Assembly (NCBI GenBank): GCA_052161605.1
Contig: CP197409.1
Reading direction: 5' to 3' (one strand)
DNA: 64,000 nucleotides
Source: JBKCUI01 sp052161605
Lineage (GTDB): Bacteria > Planctomycetota > Planctomycetia > Pirellulales > Pirellulaceae
This document shows, in pieces, positions 23,279 through 32,527 of the stretch. Made by a program: the position numbers and the translations under genes. Numbering within the stretch: position 1 is the first letter of the stretch; the number at the start of each line of letters is the position of its first letter. The notes below the pieces were generated by a model. That model worked only from the letters and a program-made list of their open reading frames with translations, was not told where the DNA came from and ran no database searches.

Positions 23279-25936
23279 TCAATTCTGTTCGTTCCCTCCT
23301 CGAACCGAAAAGCGAATTGGTTTCTTAGGATTTTTGGTCTTACTTTTCCCATACGAGCGGACCACCCACCAGACAGAACCAACCGTTGCGAGCCCAAACA
23401 GCCACGCAAGCGTGGAAATTAGCCTCTCACTGGGTGCCGAATCATCTCCCAACGAAATCTGCAAATCCGAAATGACGATGAGGGGTGTCACTTGTCGATG
23501 TTTCACTCCCAACCGATCGGTCATCTCTTGAGTTCGATAACTCCAGAAACGATAGAACCAACCTGAAAGCTTTCCCCTCACTCGAGGAAAGAATACATCG
23601 GCGTTGATAGGCTCCAGACTATTTGTATCTTTTAATCCGTTGCCAGCGTCCGATGGTTCGACCTCGGCACCTTGGTAAGCAGCCAGCCAAGAAGGTAGCT
23701 CAATCGCCACGCATGTGATCGGGTACTCTCCCGCATAGACAATCGGTTGGGTGTCTGTGGGGATTTCAAAGGTCACATTACCAATCTCCGCAAAGCAATC
23801 CAGCTGGAAGTAATGATCCTTACCCAAGACCGCTTGTTGCACGGGCAGATCGATGGGAATCCGAGTGACTCGCACGACTCGAACATTGCATTCGGTCCAC
23901 AGAAGTGACGGTCTCTGCTTGGATTTCGAATCAGCGCCCAATGAGCTTTTCACGATCTGTGAAACGGAGGTCGCTTTGAAATTTGCATCGCTAGCCAAAG
24001 AGTCTCTCGTCTCTCGCGCGATCCGCATGAGAGAAAATAGCCCCACTTCTTCTTGGCGACTTAGAGGCTGCGCGGGCGATTGCAATCGTTGAATGATATC
24101 ACGATTGGCCAAATCCCAACCTTGTTCGAGCAGGAATCGATCAACATCCGTCACGCTAGGGTTCAATTCAGCAAGCAACGATTGATCCTCGGATTGCAGT
24201 TTCCATGCTACGCGAGAACTGACAAGCCAGGACGATTTGCCGATTTCGCCCTTTGGCTGCACTCCGATTACCTCGAATGGCTGCTTCAAACTTAACGTGT
24301 CACCTCGAATTGAAGACGCCCAAGCATCTGGGATCTCAGTTGTGAAGAGCTTGTTAGCGTGATCTGTCCCCTCTCCGCGAACTTGAAGCGAAAGTTCATA
24401 AATCGTTTCCAAAGATTCTCGTGCAAGCACCTCCAACAATTCCACATCAACGCCCGCATCCCGAAGGGACTTGAGATTCAGCACTTTGATATGATTCACC
24501 CACCCATTCATCTTGCGAAGCACAAGGCTCTCGGTCGTGTCCCAATCTCGTCCGGCGGAGGCTAGTGTTTGCATCTCCGGTTCGTGTTTTTTGGCCACGA
24601 GAAGCAAGGCGAGCGCGTTGGTTAGTTCCTTGTCCCCAAGGTTATTCTCCGCGATATTTGACAGCATCGTATTGGATTTGATGGACGACTGAATCAAGGT
24701 CAAAGGGGTCTTAAAATCGACGGGAGGTCTCCAGGTTGCTGTCTGGCGATGTTCGGCAAGCCACGCAGAATATGGCCCGAGCTTGCGACGCTGGGGACCG
24801 ACGGTATTGGTTACGGAGGCAGCAAATAGCACCGGTGCGATGTCTGGCCCTCGGCTGGAAGCGTACGCCTTTCGCTTCGCGAAAAAACCTAGTATCTCCA
24901 GTTCTGACTTTTGATCCTTCTCATACTTCGATGGCTCCAGTTCCACAGGTACGTAAACGGCGATAGGTTGCGAGCTTGCCTCGGTCGGCTTCATCCACCA
25001 AACTCGATAGACAACACCGTTCCATTCCACGGATTGCAATCTACCGGTTCGTTCATCGGCAGCTGCGATCGTTCCACGGAATCGGAGTGGAACTCCGCGA
25101 TAGTTGTCGTTATCGGCCCCCATCAGTTGAGAAAGTTCTAAAGCGGGAACTTGAAGTGGATCCAAAAATCCGCTGTCCACTGCCGAGCGCAATTCGCGGA
25201 TACGAGCCCAGGTCCTCAGTGCAACTAGCTGTTCCTTAGACATCCAATTTTGGTTGTCGAGGAATCTCTCCAACAGAGTCTTGTCGAGGGCTCGTCGAAA
25301 CGCGGAATGCGAGTCGCGATCCGCGAACTGAGTCTCCCGCCACTGCGCTATGCTCGCAAGCACCTTTTCTAGTGCTACTAGGTCTAAATCCGTCGAATCC
25401 TGCGTTTGGTCCGAAGATGGCACTCTCGCGGAATGGTTTTCCGCAATCCGATCCACCCAGCCTTGAAAGGTCTGTTCCGCCGATTCGAGCAGTGGCTCTA
25501 TCTCATCAGAATCGAGCGTCGATTTCGGAGCTAACCAGAAACGAACGAGCAGGACGTGCTGTTCCGGTGAAAGTCGCGACAAATAGTAGGTCCAAATGGA
25601 CTGTTCCCGGTCTGATAGATTGTCGTCCGAACGCATGAGCAATGACCGATAGATTCGGATTGCTTCACTTGGTACGTCGACTGCCAGGGGCGAAGATTCA
25701 CTCCTACTCGATGCCTCGTCATCGCTCGCCTGCTTCTTTTCGAACAAGCCGATGGCTTCGCCAATTTCGGCAACCTTGTCGGTATCGGATAGTTGCTGGA
25801 GGAGCAACAACACCAATCCGAGTAGTAGCACGAGCGATATTAAGGTACGACCAGGGTTCGATTGTTGCAAAACAGCTCGACGCGAGCCCCCTTGGCCTTG
25901 AGCATCGTACCATTTCGGAGTGCGTTTCGACGGCAT
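23279..25936 (-). CDS. Large membrane-anchored protein of unknown function
   Basis: 885 residues that match no family I know. One hydrophobic helix lies near the N terminus (ISLVLLLGLVLLLLQQL, about 33-49) and one near the C terminus (LISTLAWLFGLATVGSVWWV), so about 780 residues lie between two membrane anchors, probably in the periplasm. Three beta-rich modules seem related to one another: YRGVPLRFRGTIAAADE with VWWMKPT, PFEVIGVQPKG, and RVRGKLSGWFYRFWSYR. These look like small OB-like barrels separated by helical stretches. Its start lies 29 bases after the receptor kinase gene. It may be a partner or target of that kinase's signalling. This is inference only. Confidence 0.75.
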   Translation of the reverse strand: MPSKRTPKWYDAQGQGGSRRAVLQQSNPGRTLISLVLLLGLVLLLLQQLSDTDKVAEIGEAIGLFEKKQASDDEASSRSESSPLAVDVPSEAIRIYRSLLMRSDDNLSDREQSIWTYYLSRLSPEQHVLLVRFWLAPKSTLDSDEIEPLLESAEQTFQGWVDRIAENHSARVPSSDQTQDSTDLDLVALEKVLASIAQWRETQFADRDSHSAFRRALDKTLLERFLDNQNWMSKEQLVALRTWARIRELRSAVDSGFLDPLQVPALELSQLMGADNDNYRGVPLRFRGTIAAADERTGRLQSVEWNGVVYRVWWMKPTEASSQPIAVYVPVELEPSKYEKDQKSELEILGFFAKRKAYASSRGPDIAPVLFAASVTNTVGPQRRKLGPYSAWLAEHRQTATWRPPVDFKTPLTLIQSSIKSNTMLSNIAENNLGDKELTNALALLLVAKKHEPEMQTLASAGRDWDTTESLVLRKMNGWVNHIKVLNLKSLRDAGVDVELLEVLARESLETIYELSLQVRGEGTDHANKLFTTEIPDAWASSIRGDTLSLKQPFEVIGVQPKGEIGKSSWLVSSRVAWKLQSEDQSLLAELNPSVTDVDRFLLEQGWDLANRDIIQRLQSPAQPLSRQEEVGLFSLMRIARETRDSLASDANFKATSVSQIVKSSLGADSKSKQRPSLLWTECNVRVVRVTRIPIDLPVQQAVLGKDHYFQLDCFAEIGNVTFEIPTDTQPIVYAGEYPITCVAIELPSWLAAYQGAEVEPSDAGNGLKDTNSLEPINADVFFPRVRGKLSGWFYRFWSYRTQEMTDRLGVKHRQVTPLIVISDLQISLGDDSAPSERLISTLAWLFGLATVGSVWWVVRSYGKSKTKNPKKPIRFSVRGGNEQN

Positions 25937-25965
25937 ATCAAATTTTCACTCTTGGGCAATCAACG

Positions 25966-28206
25966 CTACTGATTGTTTTGGAAGTAGGCACGCGTAGCAT
26001 CGTGATAAGGCAAATCTTGCCAAGCGGCCGCTTTGCGTTGTGGGATGATATCTTGAATGAGCGTCTGCGACTCGTAGATGGCACGTAGCGTTTCCGTCAC
26101 CAATCTCGTTGACGCATCTTTGCGGGCTACCAACAATGCGGTTGTAGCCAAGGTACCCACCCTCTGCTGGCCAAGCACAGCGTAATGCTTATCGGAAATC
26201 TCGAACGGCAGAAAGCTATGTTCTTCACGAGAGACTTCGTTGGCCCGCGGGACATCAAGCAATTGAAACCCTTCGTTCCCGATAATCTCTGCAATTCCCA
26301 AAAGTCCAGGTCGAATGACAATAATCATCGCCTCCGCTTGGTCTCTCGCTTCCTTTGTGAACCAATCACCCTCGATGATATCCAAATTTTCTTCACTAAG
26401 ATCGAAGTGCTGCAACAATCGTAACGCTGCCTGTCTGGTTCCTGAGCTTTTGGAACCCATGATCACTTTGCGATTTTGCAGTTCTGGTATCTCGGAAATC
26501 ATGGCCGTCGACCTCACAAGGATATGGATAGCTTCGTAGAATAGTGGTGCCACGACTGCGACTTCATTGGATCGCAGCGCGGACTGTTGCACGATTGCCA
26601 AGTCGGCCTTGCGTTGTTCCAGCTTAGTCAGATTCTCCAAAGATCCACCGGTAGGGATCACGTTCGGGTGCACACCGGCTTGTTCCTTTAGTTTATTGGA
26701 GAGCTCTCCCCCCGTCTCAAAATACATACCACCCGGTGCACCGGAAGCGATAATGATGGAATCAGGGAGTCTATTCTCTCTCAAATAATTCAAACCCATT
26801 GGGCCAAGCAACCATGCGATGAGCAACATGACCCAGAAGGTAATCAACCCGTTTTGCGTCCATCGTTGAGCGGGAGTTGGTTCCAGATTGCGGACGCCAG
26901 TCAGCGCTGCAAAGATCGGAATATTCTGAATCCAGTGCTTGGTCCTTCGAATCAACGAGGGAGGACGAGCGGAAATAGGTGCACCGCGATAGAAGCTATC
27001 GAGATCGTCGGCTAAGGCCCTCGCAGAATCGTATCGACGGGCGGGTGACTTTTCTAAACACTTTGTAACAATCGTGTCGAGATCCGGATGGACATCGGCT
27101 CGTACAGCTCGAACGCTAGGGGCCGGTTTATGCATCACTTGCATGAGGGTCTGCATGACCGAATCAGCATGAAACGGAGGTTTGCCAACGAGCAACGCGT
27201 AAAGAATCGCTCCGATAGCGTAGACGTCGGTCAACTGACTCTGTTCGTCTTGATTGCCGCTAGCTTGTTCCGGCGACATGTAGCTCGGAGTTCCGAGGGC
27301 AGCTCCTGTTGCCGTGAGCCCTTCGTCAGCGCCGATCCGCTTGGCTAAACCGAAATCTGTCAGCAGTACTTTCCCTTGTTCGTTGATCAGGACGTTGGCA
27401 GGTTTCAGATCGCGGTGAACGACCCCTCGTGAGTGTGCGTATTCAATCGCCCGCGTGACATCGAGCACATAGCGAACGGCATCACGAACAGGCATCGGTC
27501 CCTGGGCCATCAGTTTAGCCAAATCGGTACCAGGGATGTAATCCATGGAAAAGAAGTGGTGCCCATCGTGTTCGCCGCAATGATAGACGGTTACGATTGA
27601 GGGATGGGCCAAGCTGCCCGCGCTCCGGGCCTCGGCGTAAAAACGGTTGACCTCGTCCTTACTGGCCAGGGCTCCAGAGCGGATCATCTTCACCGCGACC
27701 TGACGATCCAGATTGCACTGGGTCGCTAAGTAAACGACCCCCATTCCACCTCGGCCCAAAATCTTGTGCAAAACGTAATCACCGAATTGGCAAGGCAGTG
27801 TTCCCTGAGTGCTATCGATGGAGGGGAGTCGTTTCACTCCAAAGCTGATGTCTCCGCCTGAACGGCTGCTTCGCGATGGGGGCAGCGTTGAATCGTGAGG
27901 AGAGATCGTGCGATCTGAACGCCGCGTCACGGGTGGTAAAGTTTCCGCGTTCGGATCGTAAGGTTGTTCATCGGCAGAAGCAAATGGCGTGAGCTTTTGT
28001 TCTGCATCCATTGCAAGCTTGGGGCCAGCCATGGATTCAATCCAGTCGGCTGTCGCTAGTAACTCAGAGAGCTTGTCCGAAATCTCTGGGTAGCTCTTTA
28101 AAAATGCCTCTCGGTCTTCGATCTCGCCAGAGTCGTAGCGGCGCATAAACTCCAACAGGGCGTTGTTGAGTTCAATCTCGGGATCGTCATCCTGGTCGCC
28201 GTTCAT
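25966..28206 (-). CDS. Transmembrane Ser/Thr kinase with a TAXI solute-binding sensor domain
   Basis: 746 residues in three parts. An N-terminal helical cap (1-60) and linker lead to a Hanks-type kinase (about 143-408) with all key residues: Gly loop ILGRGGMGVVY, Lys173 in VAVKMI, HRDLKPANV (Asp266), DFG at 284-286 and MSPEQ. One helix (about 453-475, LITFWVMLLIAWLLGPMGL) follows. The C-terminal 260 residues are a TAXI/TRAP solute-receptor fold: IIIASGAPGGMYFETGGELS, VIPTGGSLENLTKLEQRKAD, and SKSSGTRQAALRLL. TAXI proteins normally feed TRAP transporters; here the domain should hang outside the membrane and sense a small ligand. No TRAP permease genes are present. It is 14 bases downstream of the molybdopterin oxidoreductase gene. 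Confidence 0.93.
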   Translation of the reverse strand: MNGDQDDDPEIELNNALLEFMRRYDSGEIEDREAFLKSYPEISDKLSELLATADWIESMAGPKLAMDAEQKLTPFASADEQPYDPNAETLPPVTRRSDRTISPHDSTLPPSRSSRSGGDISFGVKRLPSIDSTQGTLPCQFGDYVLHKILGRGGMGVVYLATQCNLDRQVAVKMIRSGALASKDEVNRFYAEARSAGSLAHPSIVTVYHCGEHDGHHFFSMDYIPGTDLAKLMAQGPMPVRDAVRYVLDVTRAIEYAHSRGVVHRDLKPANVLINEQGKVLLTDFGLAKRIGADEGLTATGAALGTPSYMSPEQASGNQDEQSQLTDVYAIGAILYALLVGKPPFHADSVMQTLMQVMHKPAPSVRAVRADVHPDLDTIVTKCLEKSPARRYDSARALADDLDSFYRGAPISARPPSLIRRTKHWIQNIPIFAALTGVRNLEPTPAQRWTQNGLITFWVMLLIAWLLGPMGLNYLRENRLPDSIIIASGAPGGMYFETGGELSNKLKEQAGVHPNVIPTGGSLENLTKLEQRKADLAIVQQSALRSNEVAVVAPLFYEAIHILVRSTAMISEIPELQNRKVIMGSKSSGTRQAALRLLQHFDLSEENLDIIEGDWFTKEARDQAEAMIIVIRPGLLGIAEIIGNEGFQLLDVPRANEVSREEHSFLPFEISDKHYAVLGQQRVGTLATTALLVARKDASTRLVTETLRAIYESQTLIQDIIPQRKAAAWQDLPYHDATRAYFQNNQ

Positions 28207-28220
28207 GAGTACCTATCTAG

Positions 28221-30416
28221 TTAAGCTTGATTCGATCCCGAAAAGATCGCAATTTTGATGTTTTTGAATCGTGGCGTACGGGATTGGGGGTCGACACTGC
28301 GAGGGACTAGCACGTTGGCTTCGGGATAATACATCATCGCACAGCCAGGCCGGATATCTTCATAGGAACGGGCCAAAAGGTTGGTCATCGTCCCCGCTTC
28401 ACTGGTGACCGTGACGACGGAATCGTGCTCGAGCCCCATACGCTCCATGTCGGCGGGGTTGATCAGGACCACATCCCGGCGATCTTGGTGGCGATAGAGG
28501 TCATAATCCTCGTAGACAACTGTGTTAAATTGCCCCTCGCTGCGAACCGTCATCATACGAAGCTCATTCTCGGCAAGCGGCTCGACCTCTGGCAAAGAAT
28601 GCGTATGCATCATGGCACGCCCCGAAGGAGTCTTGAACTTGGCGGTATGAAACGTTCTTTCGCCGACCTGGAATTCTTGCTTGGTGGCCTCGATGGACTC
28701 GAGTTTTTCATAGCCTGGAACGACGCGAGCGATCCAGGTTCGAATGGTTTGGGATTTCTGCATTTGTGCCCAGTCAACCGGCGTGGAATCATCTAAGACC
28801 CGCTGTCCTATTTCTGCGATGACTTGAATCTCGCTACGTGGACCGGGGAGTCGCTTAGGTCCGCCATCGCTGAGACGAACATAATTGAACATGGACTCTT
28901 GGGTGGTCGGTTCCGGCTCTTCGTCGCGAGCAAGGACGGGCAAGACGATCGTCGTTTTGGCCAACCCGTTTGCATGGCCCGTATTGAGTGTGGTGTTGAG
29001 CATAACCAACATGTCGAGATTGGCTAAGGCTGCGTCAGCAAACTGAGAATCTGGATTCGACCCGTATAGATTTCCTCCTAAGCAGAATCCAAACTTGAGC
29101 TCGCCTCGCATGGCTCCTTCCATGCAAGCCAGCGTATCGAGCCCTGGTTGCGTGGGGAGATCGACTCGGAATTTATCTTTCAAATTCTGAAAGATCTCGT
29201 CCTTGAGTTTGGGCGTTACACCGACCGAGCCAATTCCCTGAACATTGGAGTGTCCGCGTATTGGCATGAGTCCCGCTCCGGGGCGTCCCACCATGCCTCG
29301 CAGCAAAGCTAGATTCGCGATCGCCTGAACATTTTCGACTCCATTAGTATGGTGCGTGATGCCCATGGTCCATGAGAAAACGGTCCCCTTGCTTTCTCCA
29401 TAGACCTGCGCGATCTCTCGAATTTCAGATTCGGCCACACCACTTTTTTGAACTATCTCCGACCATGCGGTACGGCGAAGGCTGTCTAGGTACGCCTCTG
29501 AGTTGTCGCAGTGGTTCTGTAAGTAATGCGAATCGTGTTGGTTCGCCTCTAAAGTTGCCTTGGCTATTCCGGTAAGGAGAGCCAGGTCACCTCCGATGTG
29601 AGGCTGAATGTAATGGGTTGCGATACTGGTACCAAATAGCATGCTGATGGGGTCGCTGGGGACTTTAAACCGCACGAGCCCTAGTTCTCGGATCGGATTG
29701 ATCACGATGACTTTGCCACCACGTCTGCGCAGATGCATCAGAGTGGTCATGAGGCGAGGGTGGTTGCTAGGTGGATTGCCTCCGATGATAAAAATCGTGT
29801 CGCAGACATCGAGATCGTCAAGCACTAGAGTGGCGGTGCTCGAGCCGACGGTCGTTTGCAAGCCTACGCCGGACGCTTGGTGGCAATAGTAGCTGCAATT
29901 GTTGACATTGTTGGTACCGTAGAGTCGAGCAAAGAGCTGCAGGAGGAACCCGGCCTCGTTGCTGCTGCGGCCGCTGAAATACCAGAAGGTTTGGTCCGCA
30001 ACGAGGGACTTTAGTTTGGCCTCGATTCGCTCAAAAGCCTCTCGCCAAGTAATGGTGCGGTAAGAGTCATCCCCGTTTTCATAAAGCAAGGGTTGGATGA
30101 GCCGCCCGCTCGTTTCTAATTGGCGAGGCGTGTAGTCCTTCATCAATCGAACGGGATGCTTGGCCCAGAAGTCGGCAGTGATCGCGGGCTGCATATCGGC
30201 TGCCATCGCTTGGATCGATTTTTTGCATACCTCGGGAAACGAACCATGCTCGTTCACCATTCCGCCGTGCTGGCCACCCATTCCTAGAGCGCAGGTCTTA
30301 CAAGCGTTCCGGGATCGTAAGGCCCGATAAAATTTCCATAGCCCCCCGGCTTCAATGCCTTTTCGAAAGGTGTATCTAACAGCTTGCCAGCCTCCGCCAG
30401 CGGAAAGCTTTCTCAT
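28221..30416 (-). CDS. FdhF/YdeP-type molybdopterin oxidoreductase
   Basis: A formate-dehydrogenase-like subunit of about 731 residues from the ATG at 30416; an upstream in-frame ATG at 30548 would overlap acyP by 71 bases and lacks support. Cys39, Cys42 and Cys64 (ACKTCALGMGG ... EVCKKS) could hold an iron-sulfur cluster. Cys178 in NNCSYYCHQASG sits where FdhF has selenocysteine, so a Mo ligand is present. WTMGITHHTNGVEN and GAGLMPIRGHSNVQG are marks of this subfamily, whose members include E. coli YdeP, linked to acid resistance. The true substrate is not established. No fdhD or other subunits are adjacent, only acyP and the receptor kinase. Confidence 0.9.
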   Translation of the reverse strand: MRKLSAGGGWQAVRYTFRKGIEAGGLWKFYRALRSRNACKTCALGMGGQHGGMVNEHGSFPEVCKKSIQAMAADMQPAITADFWAKHPVRLMKDYTPRQLETSGRLIQPLLYENGDDSYRTITWREAFERIEAKLKSLVADQTFWYFSGRSSNEAGFLLQLFARLYGTNNVNNCSYYCHQASGVGLQTTVGSSTATLVLDDLDVCDTIFIIGGNPPSNHPRLMTTLMHLRRRGGKVIVINPIRELGLVRFKVPSDPISMLFGTSIATHYIQPHIGGDLALLTGIAKATLEANQHDSHYLQNHCDNSEAYLDSLRRTAWSEIVQKSGVAESEIREIAQVYGESKGTVFSWTMGITHHTNGVENVQAIANLALLRGMVGRPGAGLMPIRGHSNVQGIGSVGVTPKLKDEIFQNLKDKFRVDLPTQPGLDTLACMEGAMRGELKFGFCLGGNLYGSNPDSQFADAALANLDMLVMLNTTLNTGHANGLAKTTIVLPVLARDEEPEPTTQESMFNYVRLSDGGPKRLPGPRSEIQVIAEIGQRVLDDSTPVDWAQMQKSQTIRTWIARVVPGYEKLESIEATKQEFQVGERTFHTAKFKTPSGRAMMHTHSLPEVEPLAENELRMMTVRSEGQFNTVVYEDYDLYRHQDRRDVVLINPADMERMGLEHDSVVTVTSEAGTMTNLLARSYEDIRPGCAMMYYPEANVLVPRSVDPQSRTPRFKNIKIAIFSGSNQA

Positions 30417-30477
30417 ATCTAGGCTCTTAAAAGGTGGGAGGAACGTGTGAAAGGAAGGAAATTGACCTGACACCAGT

Positions 30478-30753
30478 CTACCACAAGGCGACGAAGTTTT
30501 CGAATTCTGATGAGGCTTCACTTTCGAAGCGTTGGTCCCCCCTGACATTGCCCGTCATGGACTGGCTTACCGCGTCAAGGAACCTATGGATTTCTTCGAT
30601 TTCCCCTTCGGCAACCACTTTTACCCTACCATCATCGAGATTCTGCACCGTCCCCTTCACCGAAAATTTTTTGGCCACCTCTTTGGTATGGAACCGAAAT
30701 CCGACACCCTGGACACGACCAGAAAAGAAACAGGTCACCCGCCGCATAACCAT
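30478..30753 (-). CDS. acyP: Acylphosphatase
   Basis: A 91-residue enzyme that hydrolyses acyl phosphates. The phosphate-binding loop FSGRVQGVGFRFHT with the catalytic Arg, and VKGTVQNLDDGRVKVVAEG with the catalytic Asn, are both intact. Length is standard. MVMRR gives two possible starts six bases apart. It is the first gene of a minus-strand run with a molybdopterin oxidoreductase 61 bases downstream. It is divergent from the PSP1/RicT-like gene, from which 253 bases separate it. Confidence 0.92.
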   Translation of the reverse strand: MVMRRVTCFFSGRVQGVGFRFHTKEVAKKFSVKGTVQNLDDGRVKVVAEGEIEEIHRFLDAVSQSMTGNVRGDQRFESEASSEFENFVALW

Positions 30754-31006
30754 ACCGAGCCGCTTACTTTCTTGGGAAAACTTTACATTCCTGTGCTAAT
30801 ATACGTTCCTTCGTGAGTTATTGGGATAGCGATGCGCGGGGGAAATCCTGTCTCGCCGACAGAGCTGTTTTACGATAGAATTTGGAGGACAGAGATGTTT
30901 GCAAGTTGTTGCCAGCTAAAGCTTCCAGTCCGGTTTCAACGGCTTCGTCGCCGCCCTACTACTCACAGCCTTACTACTCAACGCATAGATCGATATCGAA
31001 ATCCCC

Positions 31007-31822
31007 ATGTCGAAATACGTAGTCCGATGCGGACGAATGCGAACTCTTTACGTGATGAGCTCCCGAGGCGAACATCCACGTGGCCGCATTGTCATCGCAC
31101 GAACCAACCGCGGATTGGAGCGTGGTGAAGTCCTATGCGAGGCGACCGACCGAGTGATTGCACAGATGTCCGATCCACTCAACGGATCGATCCAGCGCGA
31201 TGCCACTCTCGCGGATGAGCAGGAGTACCAACAGATCCAGAAATCCCTGGAGCAAGATTTTGAGCTTTGCAAAGGTTTGATTCGCGAAACCGGACTGCCA
31301 ATGAGCTTGGTGGACGTCGAGAGAATTTTCGGTGGCGAGCTGGTCGTCGTGTACTATACAGCGGATGATCGAGTCGACTTTCGCGAGCTCGTCAAGAAAC
31401 TGTCTGGCAAGTTCCAGACTAGGATCGAGATGCGTCAAATCGGAGCTCGCGATGAAGCCAAGGTGCTAGCAGACTATGGAGATTGTGGCCAACCAGTCTG
31501 CTGCAACAATCACTTAAGCTCTATGCCTCCCGTGTCGATGCGGATGGCCAAGCTTCAAAAAGCGACTCTGGATCCCAACAAGATCTCCGGTCGTTGCGGA
31601 CGCCTGAAGTGCTGCTTGCGATATGAGAACGACACCTACGAAGAGCTGGTGGCCGACATGCCGCCGCCAGGAAGTGAGATTGTGACACCGCAAGGAAAGG
31701 CTAAAGTGTTGGGGCAGGAAATTCTCGGACAGCAACTGCTCATCATGACTGAGGATGACCGCCGCATACTAATCCCCGTCACGGACTGTCTCACCGTCAT
31801 CAAACGCGGTATTAGTTACTAA
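31007..31822 (+). CDS. PSP1 / RicT-like regulatory protein
   Basis: 271 residues. The C-terminal PSP1 domain is plain: VVVYYTADDRVDFRELVKKL, ARDEAKVLADYGDCGQPVCC, and SGRCGRLKCCLRYENDTYEEL. The Cys pairs (CGQPVCC and CGRLKCC) are the residues that, in Bacillus RicT (YaaT), take part in iron-sulfur binding by the Ric complex, which supports RNase Y maturation. No RicA or RicF gene is seen here. An upstream frame starting at 30895 has a better Shine-Dalgarno sequence (GGAGG six bases before ATG) and overlaps this start, which may affect translation. Minf_1886 follows after 40 bases. Confidence 0.9.
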   Translation: MSKYVVRCGRMRTLYVMSSRGEHPRGRIVIARTNRGLERGEVLCEATDRVIAQMSDPLNGSIQRDATLADEQEYQQIQKSLEQDFELCKGLIRETGLPMSLVDVERIFGGELVVVYYTADDRVDFRELVKKLSGKFQTRIEMRQIGARDEAKVLADYGDCGQPVCCNNHLSSMPPVSMRMAKLQKATLDPNKISGRCGRLKCCLRYENDTYEELVADMPPPGSEIVTPQGKAKVLGQEILGQQLLIMTEDDRRILIPVTDCLTVIKRGISY

Positions 31823-31862
31823 AGTCACCCCATTACGGAATCCTATCCCGAGTCAAAATATC

Positions 31863-32276
31863 GTGAACGAACAAGTTCTGGCAATCATCGAGCTTCTACA
31901 GAAGGATCAACGCTATCATCTCGAGGCGTATCAGTTTGTTCGGGAGGGACTCGGATACGCTCAAAAGGTTATGAAATTACCGGCGACGAAGGACGATAGT
32001 GGTGAAGCAGGTGGAAAGGACCATCACTTGACCGGTCAGCAACTCTGCGTTGCGTTGAAGGAATATGCTCTCGACCGATATGGGTACCTGGCACAAACGG
32101 TATTAAATTCCTGGGGAATCTACACGACGAGCGATTTTGGCGAGATCGTCTACAACCTGATTCGGATCAAAGAGATGAGGAAAAGCAAAACCGACCGACG
32201 AGAGGACTTTGACGATCAGTTCGAGTTCGAAGAAGCCTTTCAGCCGCGATTCGAGCTATCCTCCGACGCGAGTTAA
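31863..32276 (+). CDS. Minf_1886 family protein
   Basis: 137 residues with a GTG start. The sequence fits the small Minf_1886 family of unknown function found in planctomycetes and verrucomicrobia: RYHLEAYQFVREGLGYAQKV, HHLTGQQLCVALKEYALDRY, VLNSWGIYTTSDFGEIVYNL. It has no signal peptide or membrane segment. The C terminus is acidic. It lies in an apparent operon behind the PSP1/RicT-like gene, a pairing that hints at a shared role, perhaps in RNA processing or translation. That link is inference. Confidence 0.85.
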   Translation: MNEQVLAIIELLQKDQRYHLEAYQFVREGLGYAQKVMKLPATKDDSGEAGGKDHHLTGQQLCVALKEYALDRYGYLAQTVLNSWGIYTTSDFGEIVYNLIRIKEMRKSKTDRREDFDDQFEFEEAFQPRFELSSDAS

Positions 32277-32278
32277 AC

Positions 32279-32386
32279 GTGGTGAGCGCGAAGCAAAAAA
32301 CAGCAGTATCGCTAACCAGTTTACTGCTGGCCGGTTGGATTGCCTACCTTCTTTGGGTATGTTTCAAGATCGCGACGAGTGGCTAG
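32279..32386 (+). CDS. Possible 35-residue single-helix membrane protein
   Basis: A short frame starting with tandem GTG codons two bases after the Minf_1886 stop. It reads SAKQKTAVSLTSLLLAGWIA and then YLLWVCFKIATSG: a basic start, one hydrophobic helix and a short tail, as in small membrane proteins. No Shine-Dalgarno beyond the end of the upstream gene is evident. The coding status is uncertain; the close spacing and helix are the only support. Confidence 0.35.
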   Translation: MVSAKQKTAVSLTSLLLAGWIAYLLWVCFKIATSG

Positions 32387-32527
32387 ATCCGGATGCTAGA
32401 ATCCAGATACAATATTGTTGTTTGGTTTCATCCTGAAAAGCGGTTACACTAGGGTTCCCGAGCTTGCATATTGTGGGTTTGACTTTTCGAATGCGTTTGT
32501 CTCAAGGAATCTTAGGAAACTGCAATA

